Shown: positions 25,944 to 34,665, counted from the first letter of the stretch. The stretch: DNA of 64,000 bases from Sporosarcina aquimarina (GCF_019748715.1 NZ_JACLBZ010000013.1:28686-92685), one strand, 5' to 3'. The notes: generated by a model not told the origin, from the letters alone. Program-made: numbers and translations.

Positions 25944-27143
25944 CTATGCTAACTCCGTTTGTTTTGTTTCTGTTCCGAGTAATACAACAGATAATACCCC
26001 CACCAGGATGGCGGCACAGAAGATACCGAATATGATACCGAACCCATAGCCTGCCGTCAGCAACGAACCGACAAGCAACGGACCGAAAATACCGCCAACT
26101 CGGCCAACAGCTGCTGCAACGCCTGATCCCGTTGCCCGTATTGCGGTTGGATATTGCTCAGGTGAATAAGCATACAATGCTCCCCACGCGCCTAAATTAA
26201 AGAACGATAAAAATGCGCCTGCAATCATTAATGTCGTTAGCGTATCCGCATTACCAAAAGCCAGCGCGCTAAGTGCCGTGCCGAATAAATATGTGGCCAA
26301 GACAAACTTTCGTCCAGCTCGTTCGATCAGCCAGGCAGCGCTGAAGTAGCCAGGAAGCTGGGCCAGTGTCATAAGCAAAACATATCCAAAGCTTTTGATT
26401 AAACTAAAACCTTTTAATACCATGACGCTCGGTAGCCATAGGAACATTCCGTAATAGGAAAAGACAACAGCAAACCAAACGATCCAAAGCATAACGGTGC
26501 GCTTTCTATATGCCGGAGCCAACAATAGCTTCAGTTTTTGTCCAGTAGACTGTTCTGTTCTTCCTTCTTTTATAAACCTCTTTGAATCCGGCAAATTCCG
26601 TCGTAAATAAATTGCATAAAATGCCGGTAATGCTGTTATGATCAATGCAATCCGCCAACCATAACTCGGGATGACAAAGTACGCGATCAGCGCTGCAATC
26701 AGCCAACCTGCCGCCCAGAAACTTTCAAGCAATACGACAACACGCCCGCGCTCTTTCGCTGAAACACTTTCCGATACTAGCGTAGACGCAACAGGAAGCT
26801 CACCGCCTAATCCTGCTCCCACTAAAAAACGCAGAATCAGAAACGCCCATAAAGAGGTGGTTAAGGCGGATAATCCGCTAGCGACTGAAAATAAGATGAG
26901 CGTGATCATGAACACCTGTTTTCTCCCAATACGATCCGCAAGCAATCCAAAACCAAACGCTCCAACAGCCATACCGATTGAATTGATACTTCCGATCCAA
27001 CCCATCTCTGAAGACGTCAGCTGCCAATCAACAGCGAGCGCTGCAATGATAAATGACAGGATGCCGACATCCATTGCATCAAACATCCACCCGGTACCCG
27101 CGATGCCAAGCAATTTATTACGTGAGATTTCCTTCGTTTTCAC
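25944..27143 (-). CDS. niaP: Niacin transporter NiaP (MFS)
   Basis: A 399-residue, 12-helix major facilitator protein very close to B. subtilis NiaP (YceI). Shared blocks include GWMFDAMDVGILSFIIAAL, LGGELPVASTLVSE, YYGMFLWLPSVMVLKGFS, and YSPEQYPTAIRATGSG; it ends TETKQTELA. The MFS loop motif is GLLADRIGRK. NiaP imports nicotinate/nicotinamide for NAD synthesis. A NiaR-like site overlaps the start of the transcript (27175-27187). It is a single gene with its own terminator. Confidence 0.93.
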   Translation of the reverse strand: MKTKEISRNKLLGIAGTGWMFDAMDVGILSFIIAALAVDWQLTSSEMGWIGSINSIGMAVGAFGFGLLADRIGRKQVFMITLILFSVASGLSALTTSLWAFLILRFLVGAGLGGELPVASTLVSESVSAKERGRVVVLLESFWAAGWLIAALIAYFVIPSYGWRIALIITALPAFYAIYLRRNLPDSKRFIKEGRTEQSTGQKLKLLLAPAYRKRTVMLWIVWFAVVFSYYGMFLWLPSVMVLKGFSLIKSFGYVLLMTLAQLPGYFSAAWLIERAGRKFVLATYLFGTALSALAFGNADTLTTLMIAGAFLSFFNLGAWGALYAYSPEQYPTAIRATGSGVAAAVGRVGGIFGPLLVGSLLTAGYGFGIIFGIFCAAILVGVLSVVLLGTETKQTELA

Positions 27144-27174
27144 TAGTGCTCTACCTTTCTATTGTACAATCTTT

Positions 27175-27202
27175 AGGTGTCTTTACATATGTAATTATAG
27201 CA
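27175..27202 (-). promoter_or_regulatory. niaP promoter with extended -10 and candidate NiaR box
   Basis: On the minus strand TGCTATAAT (extended -10) at 27194-27202 is followed by TGTAAAGACACCT at 27175-27187, at about the transcription start. TGTAAAGACACC resembles the NiaR (YrxA) operators I recall for niacin genes. The position would block initiation. Confidence 0.5.
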
Positions 27203-27325
27203 CTTTATGAGGTAATTTGACTAGCGTAGTTTTACTTAAGAAAGAAGTATGAGCTAAGGTGGGTAATTTATGAGCGCAATTCAGCCTTTTATGTTCATCG
27301 CACGCAAAATTCATTACACCACTCC

Positions 27326-27360
27326 ATAGAAAAACCCCGAAGGACTAAGTCCTTCGGGGT
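27326..27360 (-). terminator. Terminator of the siderophore transporter operon
   Basis: ACCCCGAAGGA and TCCTTCGGGGT form an 11-bp stem. Read on the minus strand it is followed by TTTTTCT, 12 nt after the stop of the binding-protein gene. Confidence 0.92.
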
Positions 27361-27371
27361 GGCATTTCTCT

Positions 27372-28331
27372 TTATAGTGCAGATTCGACTTCTTTGATCA
27401 TTTCTTTAAATGATTGTAGCCCGCCGCCAGATAAGTACCAATATTCACCGTTTAGGTAAATCATTTTATCGTTTTTGAATGCGTTTGTTTTCTTCACTAG
27501 GTCGTTTTCAATGGAATCTTTTGCACTTCCATCGCCGATAGCTGCATCACGGTCGATGATGAATAGGATATCAGGGTTTGTTTCCAAGATATATTCAAAC
27601 GTGATATTTTGTCCATGTGTAGATACTTCGATACCTTCATCTGCTGGTTTAAAACCGAACACATCGTGGATGATTCCAAAACGTGAGCTAGGACCATAAG
27701 CACTTACTTTACCTTCTGTTCCAAGGATGATCAATGCGTTGCTATCTAATTCTGCTGTTTTTGCTTTGATTCCTTCAATACTTGCGTCCACATCGTTCAA
27801 CTCAGTTTTCATTTCATCTTCTTTATCGAAGATCGTTGCAATAGTTTCCATGTTTTCTTTAAACGAATCCATATAACGTGATGTATCTACACCCGTGAAT
27901 ATTGTCGGTGCGATTTCTGTAAACTGATCATACAAGTCCGATTGACGTCCAGAAATGAAGATGACATCTGGCTTTAATGCATGAATTGCTTCGAAATCCG
28001 GCTCTTTTAAGCTTCCTAAGTTTTCATACTTCTCATCTTCATATTTAGAAAGATATCCAGGTACGTTTGTTTGTGGTAAGCCTGCTACTTCCACTCCCAG
28101 TTCGTCTAGTGTATCCAATGTTCCGAAGTCAAAAACTACTACTTTTTCAGGGTTCTTTCCAAGAGTTGTTTCACCAAGTTCGTGTTTAATTGTTACTTCT
28201 TTGCTTTCTTCAGCTGGCTTATCTTCAGGAGCTGCGTTGTCAGCCGGCTTATCTTCTTCTTTCGTGCTGCCACAAGCAGCTAGTGCAAGCATTAAAACTA
28301 ATGCAAACAGGGATAATGTAAGTTTTTTCAT
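27372..28331 (-). CDS. yclQ: Siderophore ABC transporter substrate-binding lipoprotein (YclQ-like)
   Basis: A 319-residue lipoprotein with signal and lipobox LALAACG, then an acidic, low-complexity linker rich in K, D, P and A. The cluster A-2 binding-protein core is close to B. subtilis YclQ (petrobactin/FpiA type): KVVVFDFGTLDTLDELGVEV, YLSKYEDEKYENLGSLKEPD, DVIFISGRQSDLY and STHGQNITFEYI. It captures ferri-siderophore outside the membrane. It is the last gene of yclN-O-P-Q and lies 21 nt after the ATPase gene. Confidence 0.93.
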   Translation of the reverse strand: MKKLTLSLFALVLMLALAACGSTKEEDKPADNAAPEDKPAEESKEVTIKHELGETTLGKNPEKVVVFDFGTLDTLDELGVEVAGLPQTNVPGYLSKYEDEKYENLGSLKEPDFEAIHALKPDVIFISGRQSDLYDQFTEIAPTIFTGVDTSRYMDSFKENMETIATIFDKEDEMKTELNDVDASIEGIKAKTAELDSNALIILGTEGKVSAYGPSSRFGIIHDVFGFKPADEGIEVSTHGQNITFEYILETNPDILFIIDRDAAIGDGSAKDSIENDLVKKTNAFKNDKMIYLNGEYWYLSGGGLQSFKEMIKEVESAL

Positions 28332-28352
28332 TGGTTTAAGTTCCTCACTTTT

Positions 28353-29114
28353 TTAAGAGTTAAAATAGACGCAAATACGGCAATTTTTCATTTGTTGTAT
28401 CGGAATATCCATATCATAGATTTCCCGTAATGACTCCGAATTGATAATATCGTTCGTCGGACCATCCTTGACGATCCTGCCTTCTTTTAATGCCACGATC
28501 CGATCGGAATAGACTGAAGCAAAGTTGATATCATGCAGTACAATTACGACAGTTTTTCCAAGATCATCAACCAGCTGACGTAAAATCTTCATGATTTGTA
28601 CGGAATGTTTCATATCTAAGTTATTGAGTGGTTCATCCAATAAAATATAATCCGTATCTTGAGCGATTGTCATGGCAATGAAAGCACGCTGACGCTGGCC
28701 GCCTGACAATTCATCTAAATACGCTTCCTGCATATCCATCAAGCCCATATACTCCAATGCCTGATCTACCATCCGTTCATCCTCTTCGTGAAGACGGCCC
28801 TTACAGTGCGGGAAACGGCCGAATCCGACGAGTTCGCGGATGGTCAACTTGACATTCATGAAGTTCGATTGCTTCAAAATGGCTACACGTTTAGCAAAAT
28901 CATTAGACTTCATATCTTTCACTTTACTTTTATCGAGCAGTACTTCACCGGTATCTGCATCCATTAATCGGCTTACCATCGACAGAAGAGTAGATTTACC
29001 AGCCCCGTTCGGTCCAATGAATGACGTGATTTTACCACGGTGTATATTCACATTGACCTTTTCGACGACTGCTTTTCTTCCATAAAACTTAGTTAGCTCA
29101 CGAACCTGAATCAT
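28353..29114 (-). CDS. yclP: Siderophore ABC transporter ATP-binding protein (YclP-like)
   Basis: A 253-residue ATPase of the FecCD-partner family. It has Walker A GPNGAGKST, signature LSGGQRQRAFIAMTIAQ, Walker B DYILLDEPLNNLD and the H-loop VIVLHDINFA. The FhuC/FepC-like start is MIQVRELTKFYGRKAVVEKV. The start codon overlaps the yclO-like stop (ATGA). It energises the permease pair and is part of the Fur-controlled operon. Confidence 0.93.
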   Translation of the reverse strand: MIQVRELTKFYGRKAVVEKVNVNIHRGKITSFIGPNGAGKSTLLSMVSRLMDADTGEVLLDKSKVKDMKSNDFAKRVAILKQSNFMNVKLTIRELVGFGRFPHCKGRLHEEDERMVDQALEYMGLMDMQEAYLDELSGGQRQRAFIAMTIAQDTDYILLDEPLNNLDMKHSVQIMKILRQLVDDLGKTVVIVLHDINFASVYSDRIVALKEGRIVKDGPTNDIINSESLREIYDMDIPIQQMKNCRICVYFNS

Positions 29115-30061
29115 GAGGATCGACTCTCCTTTAATAGTAAATAGATAAAGTACACGCCACCGACAAAGTTAATGATCACGCTCAATGTAGTTGAGAAAGA
29201 GAAGACACGTTCCACGATCCATTGCCCACCGACCAGTGCTATCACACTCATAACAGATGCTCCTGCAATTAAGACAGAGTGTTTGAATGTGTTGAAGAAT
29301 TGATACGATAGATTGGCCACAATGAGTCCAAAGAAAGTAATAGGACCGACCAACGCAGTCGATACGGCAATTAAGACAGCCGACAAAATCAGCATCAGCT
29401 TGACTACCGACTGATAGGATACACCTAAGTTAATGGCAGTATCACGACCTAATGACAGAACATCTAATTCATTGATATAGCGCCAACCAATAATTAGCGT
29501 AAGTATCAATATTCCAAATGCCCACCAAACTAGATCGCCGTTAATATTGTTGAAACTCGCAAACATTTTATCTTGCACTCGCATGAATTCATTCGGATCA
29601 ATCATAACTTGCAGGAATGTCGAAATACTTCCAAAGAATGTACCGACGATGATGCCCACTAACAATAAGAAGTAAATAGGACGATTTCCCTTACCGAATA
29701 GAAAGTGATAAAGTGCTAAGGCAAACAAGACCATAGCCCCAACTGACAGCATAAAGTTGAACTGCTGATTAATCAGCACAAAATGGGTAGATCCAAAAAA
29801 GAATACAAGAACGGTCTGCAATAAGACATAAAGAGAGTCTAGCCCCATAATGCTTGGCGTCAAAATCCGGTTATGCGTAATCGTCTGGAAAATGACTGTA
29901 GAATACGCGACCGCAACGCCTGTCAGAATCATCGCAATGACTTTGATTGCCCTTCGAGGAAGTGCATAATCATAGCTGCCGTTCAAACCTTGAAATAAAT
30001 ACAATCCACAAAACAATAGTGCAAATGCAGTCAAAATCAATAGTTTCGTTGAATTACGCAT
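29111..30061 (-). CDS. yclO: Siderophore ABC transporter permease (YclO-like)
   Basis: A 316-residue FecCD-family permease with 8-10 transmembrane helices. It includes AYSTVIFQTITHNRILTPSIMGLDSLY and VGPITFFGLIVANLSYQFF, the latter near the ATPase-coupling loop. The start at 30061 has GGGGG 7 nt upstream and overlaps yclN by 8 nt; an upstream extension of 17 codons lacks a site. Confidence 0.92.
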   Translation of the reverse strand: MRNSTKLLILTAFALLFCGLYLFQGLNGSYDYALPRRAIKVIAMILTGVAVAYSTVIFQTITHNRILTPSIMGLDSLYVLLQTVLVFFFGSTHFVLINQQFNFMLSVGAMVLFALALYHFLFGKGNRPIYFLLLVGIIVGTFFGSISTFLQVMIDPNEFMRVQDKMFASFNNINGDLVWWAFGILILTLIIGWRYINELDVLSLGRDTAINLGVSYQSVVKLMLILSAVLIAVSTALVGPITFFGLIVANLSYQFFNTFKHSVLIAGASVMSVIALVGGQWIVERVFSFSTTLSVIINFVGGVYFIYLLLKESRSS

Positions 30062-31004
30062 ACGCTTTCCCCCTAAACAACAGGTAGAGGAAAATTCCGC
30101 TTCCGATGACACCGACCATTAAGCTGATCGAAATCTCGTATGGGAAAATGATGACTCTTCCTAAAATGTCGCAAACGAGAAGAAAAATTGCCCCAAGCAA
30201 TGCAGTATGCGGTAAAGTTTTCTGCAGATGGTCACCTTTGAAAATCGATACGATATTCGGGATGATCAATCCGAGAAACGGTATCATACCGACCGTCAAC
30301 ACAACTGTTGTCGTAATAAGTGCAACTAAAATCAAGCCGATATTGACGATTCGTTTATACGCCAACCCTAAGTTTTTAGAAAAATCCTCACCCATTCCAG
30401 CCACCGTAAAACGATTCGCATATAAATATGTAATGATTAAGACAGGTATGCTAATATACAAAAGCTCATAGCGTCCCTTCATGATCATTGAAAAGTCACC
30501 TTGCAACCAAGCCGACATATTCTGGATTACGTTTGCCTTGAATGCAAAGAATGTAGTGATAGAAGAGAGGATGTTCCCAAACATCAAACCGACAAGCGGA
30601 ATGAAAATGGCATCTTTAAATTTAATACGGTCCAATATCTGCATAAATAAAAATGTACCTAGTAGCGCGAAGGCAAAGGAAACTGCCATCTTTTCAAATA
30701 ATGTTGCATTTGTAAACATCAGCATGGACACTAGTATTCCAAGTCGTGTCGCATCCAGTGTTCCTGCTGTCGTAGGTGAGACGAACTTATTACGGCTTAA
30801 CTGCTGCATAATCAGCCCGGCAATACTCATCCCCGCTCCAGCCAGCAAAATAGCTACTAACCGTGGCACTCGACTAATTAAAAAAATTTCTGTTTCTTCT
30901 GAGCGTAAATCCAATAAATCCGCTGGTGAAATTCGAATGGCTCCCACGAACAGCGAAAGAAATGACAATAGAATTACGGCTGTAATTAAATAACGTTTCT
31001 TCAT
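30054..31004 (-). CDS. yclN: Siderophore ABC transporter permease (YclN-like)
   Basis: A 316-residue FecCD-family permease. It carries VAILLAGAGMSIAGLIMQQL and NKFVSPTTAGTLDATRLGI near the N-terminus and VGMIPFLGLIIPNIVSIFKG in the coupling region. The start at 31004 has GGAG 6 nt upstream; a GTG at 31040 has no site. It is the first gene of the operon, preceded by two Fur boxes. Confidence 0.92.
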   Translation of the reverse strand: MKKRYLITAVILLSFLSLFVGAIRISPADLLDLRSEETEIFLISRVPRLVAILLAGAGMSIAGLIMQQLSRNKFVSPTTAGTLDATRLGILVSMLMFTNATLFEKMAVSFAFALLGTFLFMQILDRIKFKDAIFIPLVGLMFGNILSSITTFFAFKANVIQNMSAWLQGDFSMIMKGRYELLYISIPVLIITYLYANRFTVAGMGEDFSKNLGLAYKRIVNIGLILVALITTTVVLTVGMIPFLGLIIPNIVSIFKGDHLQKTLPHTALLGAIFLLVCDILGRVIIFPYEISISLMVGVIGSGIFLYLLFRGKAYA

Positions 31005-31045
31005 GAAGAACTCCGATATCGAATATTTGAGCTTTCTCACTTAAA

Positions 31046-31060
31046 TGAAAATGATTATCA
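31046..31060. promoter_or_regulatory. Fur box 1 of the siderophore operon
   Basis: TGAAAATGATTATCA matches the 7-1-7 Fur consensus TGATAATNATTATCA at all but one position. It lies ~42 nt before the yclN start, inside the leader. Confidence 0.85.
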
Positions 31061-31097
31061 TTCGCTCACTACTTACATTAAACAATTTTGAAGATGA

Positions 31098-31126
31098 TGT
31101 CAATACCTAATTGAAAATCATTATCA
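31098..31126. promoter_or_regulatory. Fur box 2 and -35 of the siderophore operon
   Basis: TGAAAATCATTATCA at 31112-31126 also fits the 7-1-7 Fur consensus with one mismatch. On the minus strand a perfect TTGACA (31098-31103) follows it. The Fur site therefore abuts the -35, and box 1 lies downstream of the start. Confidence 0.8.
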
Positions 31127-31198
31127 ACAGATTGTGTCATTGAGCCGGAGGAATTGAATTGTAGCCAGCACCATGCAATACACCGTGATCGATACATG

Positions 31199-31234
31199 AA
31201 AAAGCTGCCTTCTATAATAGAAGACAGCTTTTCG
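31199..31234 (-). terminator. Terminator of the DUF6612 lipoprotein gene
   Basis: AAAAGCTG-CTTCTA and TAGAAG-CAGCTTTT arms form a long stem with one mismatch and a 3-nt loop, just after the stop at 31241. Confidence 0.85.
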
Positions 31235-31240
31235 TTTTGC

Positions 31241-32110
31241 TTATTGTTGTTGTTCCATTGCTTCGTTAATATCTACCGCACCGTCAATGACTTCTTTCGG
31301 CACTTTGATTTCATCGATTTCATTGATTTTCGAAATATCACCTTTTATTTTTTGCGCTACTTTCACTTGTTGGCCCTGTTCTTCCATTGTCAACACCATG
31401 TCCATGTCAAGATTCTTCGTGTAGAAGGTTTTCTTATCAATTGTGAATTCAAGGTCGATACTCTCAATCTCCATCTGAGAAATCATATCCAACTGGGCTT
31501 CGTCCATTCCTGCCGGCATATTTTCTTTCATCAAATCTTTCATCAGCCCGCTGAATTTTTCGCCCGATCCCTTCAAACGAAGTACATATTCATCATCTGT
31601 TTGCTCAAATTTGAAATCGTCGGCAAACTGCTCATAGAGTGAGTAATCTACTTGCGTATTTGCTGAACCTGCTACTTGGCCTGCTACTTCTTCATACATC
31701 TCGTTCGGAAGCTTCATCCAATCTCCTGACTCAGGATCCTTCATGAAGAACCCATCCTGCGTCATATACAGATCCATTGCCATTTCTTCGCCAGCCATTT
31801 CCATATTCATCGTTTGACGCATTGCAAGTGGTTCAAGAATCATATCCATGTCAATTGTAGAATTTACGACTTGCTCTTCTTCACCCATTTGCATGTTTTG
31901 TGTAATTTCCATATCGGCATGCATACTTTGCATTGTTTCACTTGCGGCATTTGCCTTCTCCATTACTTCTTCGATGGTGAGGTCACTTTTCTCTATAACT
32001 TTATCTTCCTTGCCGGTTTCTGAATCTTCTTTTGGTGTAGCCGTTTGCCCACAAGCACTTAACACTAATGCCAACACACTGGCAGCTAAGATCATTATCC
32101 ACTTTTTCAT
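31241..32110 (-). CDS. DUF6612 family lipoprotein
   Basis: A 289-residue lipoprotein. It has the signal MKKWIMILAASVLALVLSAC with the lipid-anchored Cys at residue 20. An acidic linker follows, then a LolA/LppX-like beta-rich domain with LTIEEVMEKANAASETMQS, MDLYMTQDGFFMKDPESGD and IDKKTFYTKNLDMDMVLT. This is the pattern of the DUF6612 family common in Bacillales. The start at 32110 has GAGGAG upstream. An ECF promoter at 32151-32176 suggests envelope-stress control. The function is unknown; it is anchored outside the membrane. Confidence 0.85.
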   Translation of the reverse strand: MKKWIMILAASVLALVLSACGQTATPKEDSETGKEDKVIEKSDLTIEEVMEKANAASETMQSMHADMEITQNMQMGEEEQVVNSTIDMDMILEPLAMRQTMNMEMAGEEMAMDLYMTQDGFFMKDPESGDWMKLPNEMYEEVAGQVAGSANTQVDYSLYEQFADDFKFEQTDDEYVLRLKGSGEKFSGLMKDLMKENMPAGMDEAQLDMISQMEIESIDLEFTIDKKTFYTKNLDMDMVLTMEEQGQQVKVAQKIKGDISKINEIDEIKVPKEVIDGAVDINEAMEQQQ

Positions 32111-32150
32111 TTGTCCATCTCTCCTCTTATATAATGACTTCACTTAGTTG

Positions 32151-32176
32151 TACGGTAGGAAAATAAAAAAGGTTCA
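32151..32176 (-). promoter_or_regulatory. ECF-type promoter of the DUF6612 lipoprotein gene
   Basis: On the minus strand TGAACC (32171-32176) is followed by TTTTTT, 16 bp in all, and CGTACA (32151 to ~32149). One -35 mismatch from TGAAAC. Confidence 0.65.
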
Positions 32177-32242
32177 AAAAAATGCTGATTTTTAATGAAA
32201 CGAACCGTTTATACCAAATCTAACCAAAACACTCATGGGCAA

Positions 32243-32271
32243 TTAAAACGAGCGCATTAGGTATTTATACT
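32243..32271 (+). promoter_or_regulatory. Candidate promoter of a small RNA
   Basis: TTAAAA at 32243 and TATACT at 32266 are 17 bp apart. It precedes an otherwise unexplained plus-strand terminator by ~95 nt. Confidence 0.3.
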
Positions 32272-32277
32272 CTATTT

Positions 32278-32395
32278 CTTAGAAAAGGTTTAGAAAAAGC
32301 GAGAGCGGGCAAACTAGAATCATCCCACCCCCTTTCTCTTCTTATAAAGATAAAAGGATTTAGGCTGCATGCATTGCGCATGCAGCCCTTTTTTT
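32278..32395 (+). ncRNA. Candidate small RNA between the DUF6612 and hflX genes
   Basis: A strong plus-strand terminator (32363-32395) has no plus-strand gene to serve. A promoter-like pair lies at 32243-32271. The ~118-nt stretch between has no start codon with a ribosome binding site and includes a GAGAGCGGG..CCCACCCCC segment able to fold. The call rests only on these signals. Confidence 0.3.
32363..32395 (+). terminator. Strong plus-strand terminator with no obvious gene
   Basis: GGCTGCATGC and GCATGCAGCC form a perfect 10-bp stem around ATTGC, followed by CTTTTTTT. The T-run is only on the plus strand. Confidence 0.85.
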
Positions 32396-32448
32396 GTTCT
32401 CTCGGGAAATCCTTGTGTCTTATCGTAAATAGTGCGTTGCGAGAGGTC

Positions 32449-32574
32449 ATTGGAGCGGCTGAGCGGAGTTTTGGTTCGGTCGTATTGTTGTTTGGTTCGG
32501 TTTCACTATCGAATGGCGCGGTCCAACGTATGTTTCGCTCGGTTCTGGGCACTTTTGGCGCGGTCCATCAGTTT
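32449..32574. repeat. 21-bp degenerate tandem repeat array, six units
   Basis: Units begin at 32449, 32470, 32491, 32512, 32533 and 32554, exactly 21 bp apart. Each has a core like TTTGGTTCGGT or TTTGGCGCGGT followed by ~10 variable bases; a weaker seventh unit may begin at 32428. The array stops 3 bp before the hflX stop codon at 32577. The 32144-32576 stretch has no protein gene that I can support. Confidence 0.75.
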
Positions 32575-32576
32575 CA

Positions 32577-33845
32577 TCAACCTACTACGAACTTCGCTAA
32601 TCGTTCACATTCACTTTCCGGCACTTCTACCGTAATCAACGTTCCTTCTTCTTCGTAAGCAGTCTCTTTGATTGCTGCCGTCTCATTCAAATGTGAGACA
32701 ATTTCTCCGCGATCATACGGAATCAACAATTTGCACGTTATATATTGTCTGAATAAATTTTGCTCAATTAACTTTAACAACTCCGGTATTCCTTCATTTT
32801 TCCCGGCAGACATCCATATACTTTGTTCCTGTGTAAGCGGATATGTAATCCCTGCCAAGTCAGCTTTATTGTAAACATTTACAGTTGGAATGCTCTCCAC
32901 ACCAATGTCTTCCAACGTTTCATTCGTCACGTCCATCATATGGCCATGCTCTTCATCTGAAACATCCACGACATGCAAAAGTAAATCTGCATTTTTCGCT
33001 TCCTCTAATGTAGAACGGAATGCTTGGACAAGATGGTGAGGTAGCTTTGATACAAATCCAACGGTATCAGTGAGGATGAATTCCTTCTTGTCGGGCAGTT
33101 TGATTTTTCTCACCGCTGTCTCTAGCGTCGCGAATAACATGTCTTTTTCGCTGACTTCCTTTGACTGGTCTGCATCCGTGTATTGTAACAGACGATTCAT
33201 CAACGTCGACTTGCCGGCATTCGTGTAGCCGACAATCGAAACCACGGGAATGCCGCTGCGTACTCGTTGTTTCCGTTGGGTTTCACGTTGATCTTTCACA
33301 TGCTCTAATTCGCGACGCAGCTTGGCAATCTGATCTTCAATTTTCCGGCGATCGAGCTCTAATTTCGTTTCTCCCGCTCCTTTGTTTTGCAAACCGCCGC
33401 CTGTGCCGCCACCTTGTCTGCTCAATGAAGCACGCAAACCGACTAGGCGTGGCAAAGTATACTGTAGCTGGGCTAATTCTACTTGCATTTGCGCTTCCCG
33501 ATTTCTCGCTCGCCGCGCAAAGATGTCCAAGATGAGCATCGTTCGATCAATGATTTTGCACTCCAGCTCTTTTTCTAGATTACGTAATTGCGATGGAGAC
33601 AATTCATCATTGAAGATCAATAAATTTGCGCCAGTCTCTTCGTACACTTGACGAATCTCATCGATCTTTCCCTTACCTAAATAATGAGATGGGTTTCTTC
33701 GTTCTAAATTTTGAGTCACTTCACCGATTACCTTTACGTCAATTGCTTCTGCCAAGTTGCGCAGCTCTTCCATCGCATACTCGAAATGCAGATCTTTTTG
33801 TTCATGTACTCCGACGATTACTGCCTCTTCCACTAATACATCCAT
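32577..33845 (-). CDS. hflX: Ribosome-associated GTPase HflX
   Basis: A 422-residue protein. The HflX N-terminal domain contains NPSHYLGKGKIDEIR and a glycine-rich SRQGGGTGGGLQNKGAGETK loop. The GTPase domain has G1 GYTNAGKST, G3 DTVGFVSKLPHHLVQAF, and G4 NVYNKADLA. A short C-terminal domain follows. HflX binds the 50S subunit and splits stalled or hibernating ribosomes. GGGGAGG lies 8 nt before the ATG. A tandem repeat array abuts its 3' end. Confidence 0.95.
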   Translation of the reverse strand: MDVLVEEAVIVGVHEQKDLHFEYAMEELRNLAEAIDVKVIGEVTQNLERRNPSHYLGKGKIDEIRQVYEETGANLLIFNDELSPSQLRNLEKELECKIIDRTMLILDIFARRARNREAQMQVELAQLQYTLPRLVGLRASLSRQGGGTGGGLQNKGAGETKLELDRRKIEDQIAKLRRELEHVKDQRETQRKQRVRSGIPVVSIVGYTNAGKSTLMNRLLQYTDADQSKEVSEKDMLFATLETAVRKIKLPDKKEFILTDTVGFVSKLPHHLVQAFRSTLEEAKNADLLLHVVDVSDEEHGHMMDVTNETLEDIGVESIPTVNVYNKADLAGITYPLTQEQSIWMSAGKNEGIPELLKLIEQNLFRQYITCKLLIPYDRGEIVSHLNETAAIKETAYEEEGTLITVEVPESECERLAKFVVG

Positions 33846-33897
33846 TCCTGTATCCTCCCCAACATCTTTTTACATAGTTTACCCTTCGTCCTGCTAA

Positions 33898-34575
33898 CTA
33901 ATCGTTATGTAACAAACGGACAGCTGCCAGGCGCTCAGGCGTACCTTGTTTTTCCTCAAAACGAAACAGAACATCGCCTACTCGGATATCATTCTTATCC
34001 CCGACTTTTTGTGATAATAAGACGGCCCATTCCCCTGTTTCTCTTAATGGGTCTTCAACATGAATGATACATTCTGTAATCTGTTGCTCTTTATGTGAAG
34101 AACGACGTGCTCCCTGCTTCTCCAGTTCTGCCCATTCAATGAAAAATGGATAGGGTAATTCACTCGTCGGAGTCTGTTCTATAAACAACATTTTCCAACG
34201 CAGTAACTGTCCTTCTTCAGTTCTTCTCGATGCAGAAAGGATATCAGTCGTCTGAAAACCTTTATTATCTAGCTCTTCTTTCCATATTTCCATCCGATCG
34301 ACAGAAAAGCAAACCGTCGCCCAGCCGTCTCCGTATTGCTTGTCATGTAGGAACTGCGCAACAAGCGGTTGATCGACAGCTGCTTTCTCCGCCTTTTCTC
34401 TATCTTCAATTGTCAGCCATTCGATGTACGCGTTATTTGTATAGAGCAAGGCATTGGCCGTTCCCCATTTCTCATGACGCCCACCCATCACAGCGCCGTA
34501 CCCTTTTCGGTTTTGCTCTTCAACTACATTCTTCAAGTTTTCATTGGTAAAATAAACTACATGATCCAATTTCAT
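33898..34575 (-). CDS. VOC/glyoxalase-like domain protein
   Basis: A 225-residue protein of the glyoxalase_3 type. It starts MKLDHVVYFTNENLKNVVEE, the usual beta-alpha-beta VOC module with a His that may bind metal. It continues with GGRHEKWGTANALLYTNNAYIEWLT, where the second glutamate/tyrosine-type strand lies. A second, more divergent half follows (FIEWAELEKQ onward). The enzymatic activity is unknown. It is a single gene, 52 nt from hflX on the same strand. Confidence 0.8.
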   Translation of the reverse strand: MKLDHVVYFTNENLKNVVEEQNRKGYGAVMGGRHEKWGTANALLYTNNAYIEWLTIEDREKAEKAAVDQPLVAQFLHDKQYGDGWATVCFSVDRMEIWKEELDNKGFQTTDILSASRRTEEGQLLRWKMLFIEQTPTSELPYPFFIEWAELEKQGARRSSHKEQQITECIIHVEDPLRETGEWAVLLSQKVGDKNDIRVGDVLFRFEEKQGTPERLAAVRLLHND

Positions 34576-34665
34576 TGAATATCACTCCTGACGCCATTGT
34601 TTCCTTATCATAACAAACCTCCACATCTAAAAACGTTTTTTCACCCTACAGTCTGTTTGATTATT

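Noticed and set aside
32265..32552. A 95-codon minus-strand frame across the 21-bp repeats, with a T-E-P-type heptad pattern
   Set aside because: It has no ribosome binding site, runs through a strong terminator hairpin, and its protein repeat is a by-product of the 21-bp DNA period. Several other frames in both directions are equally open.
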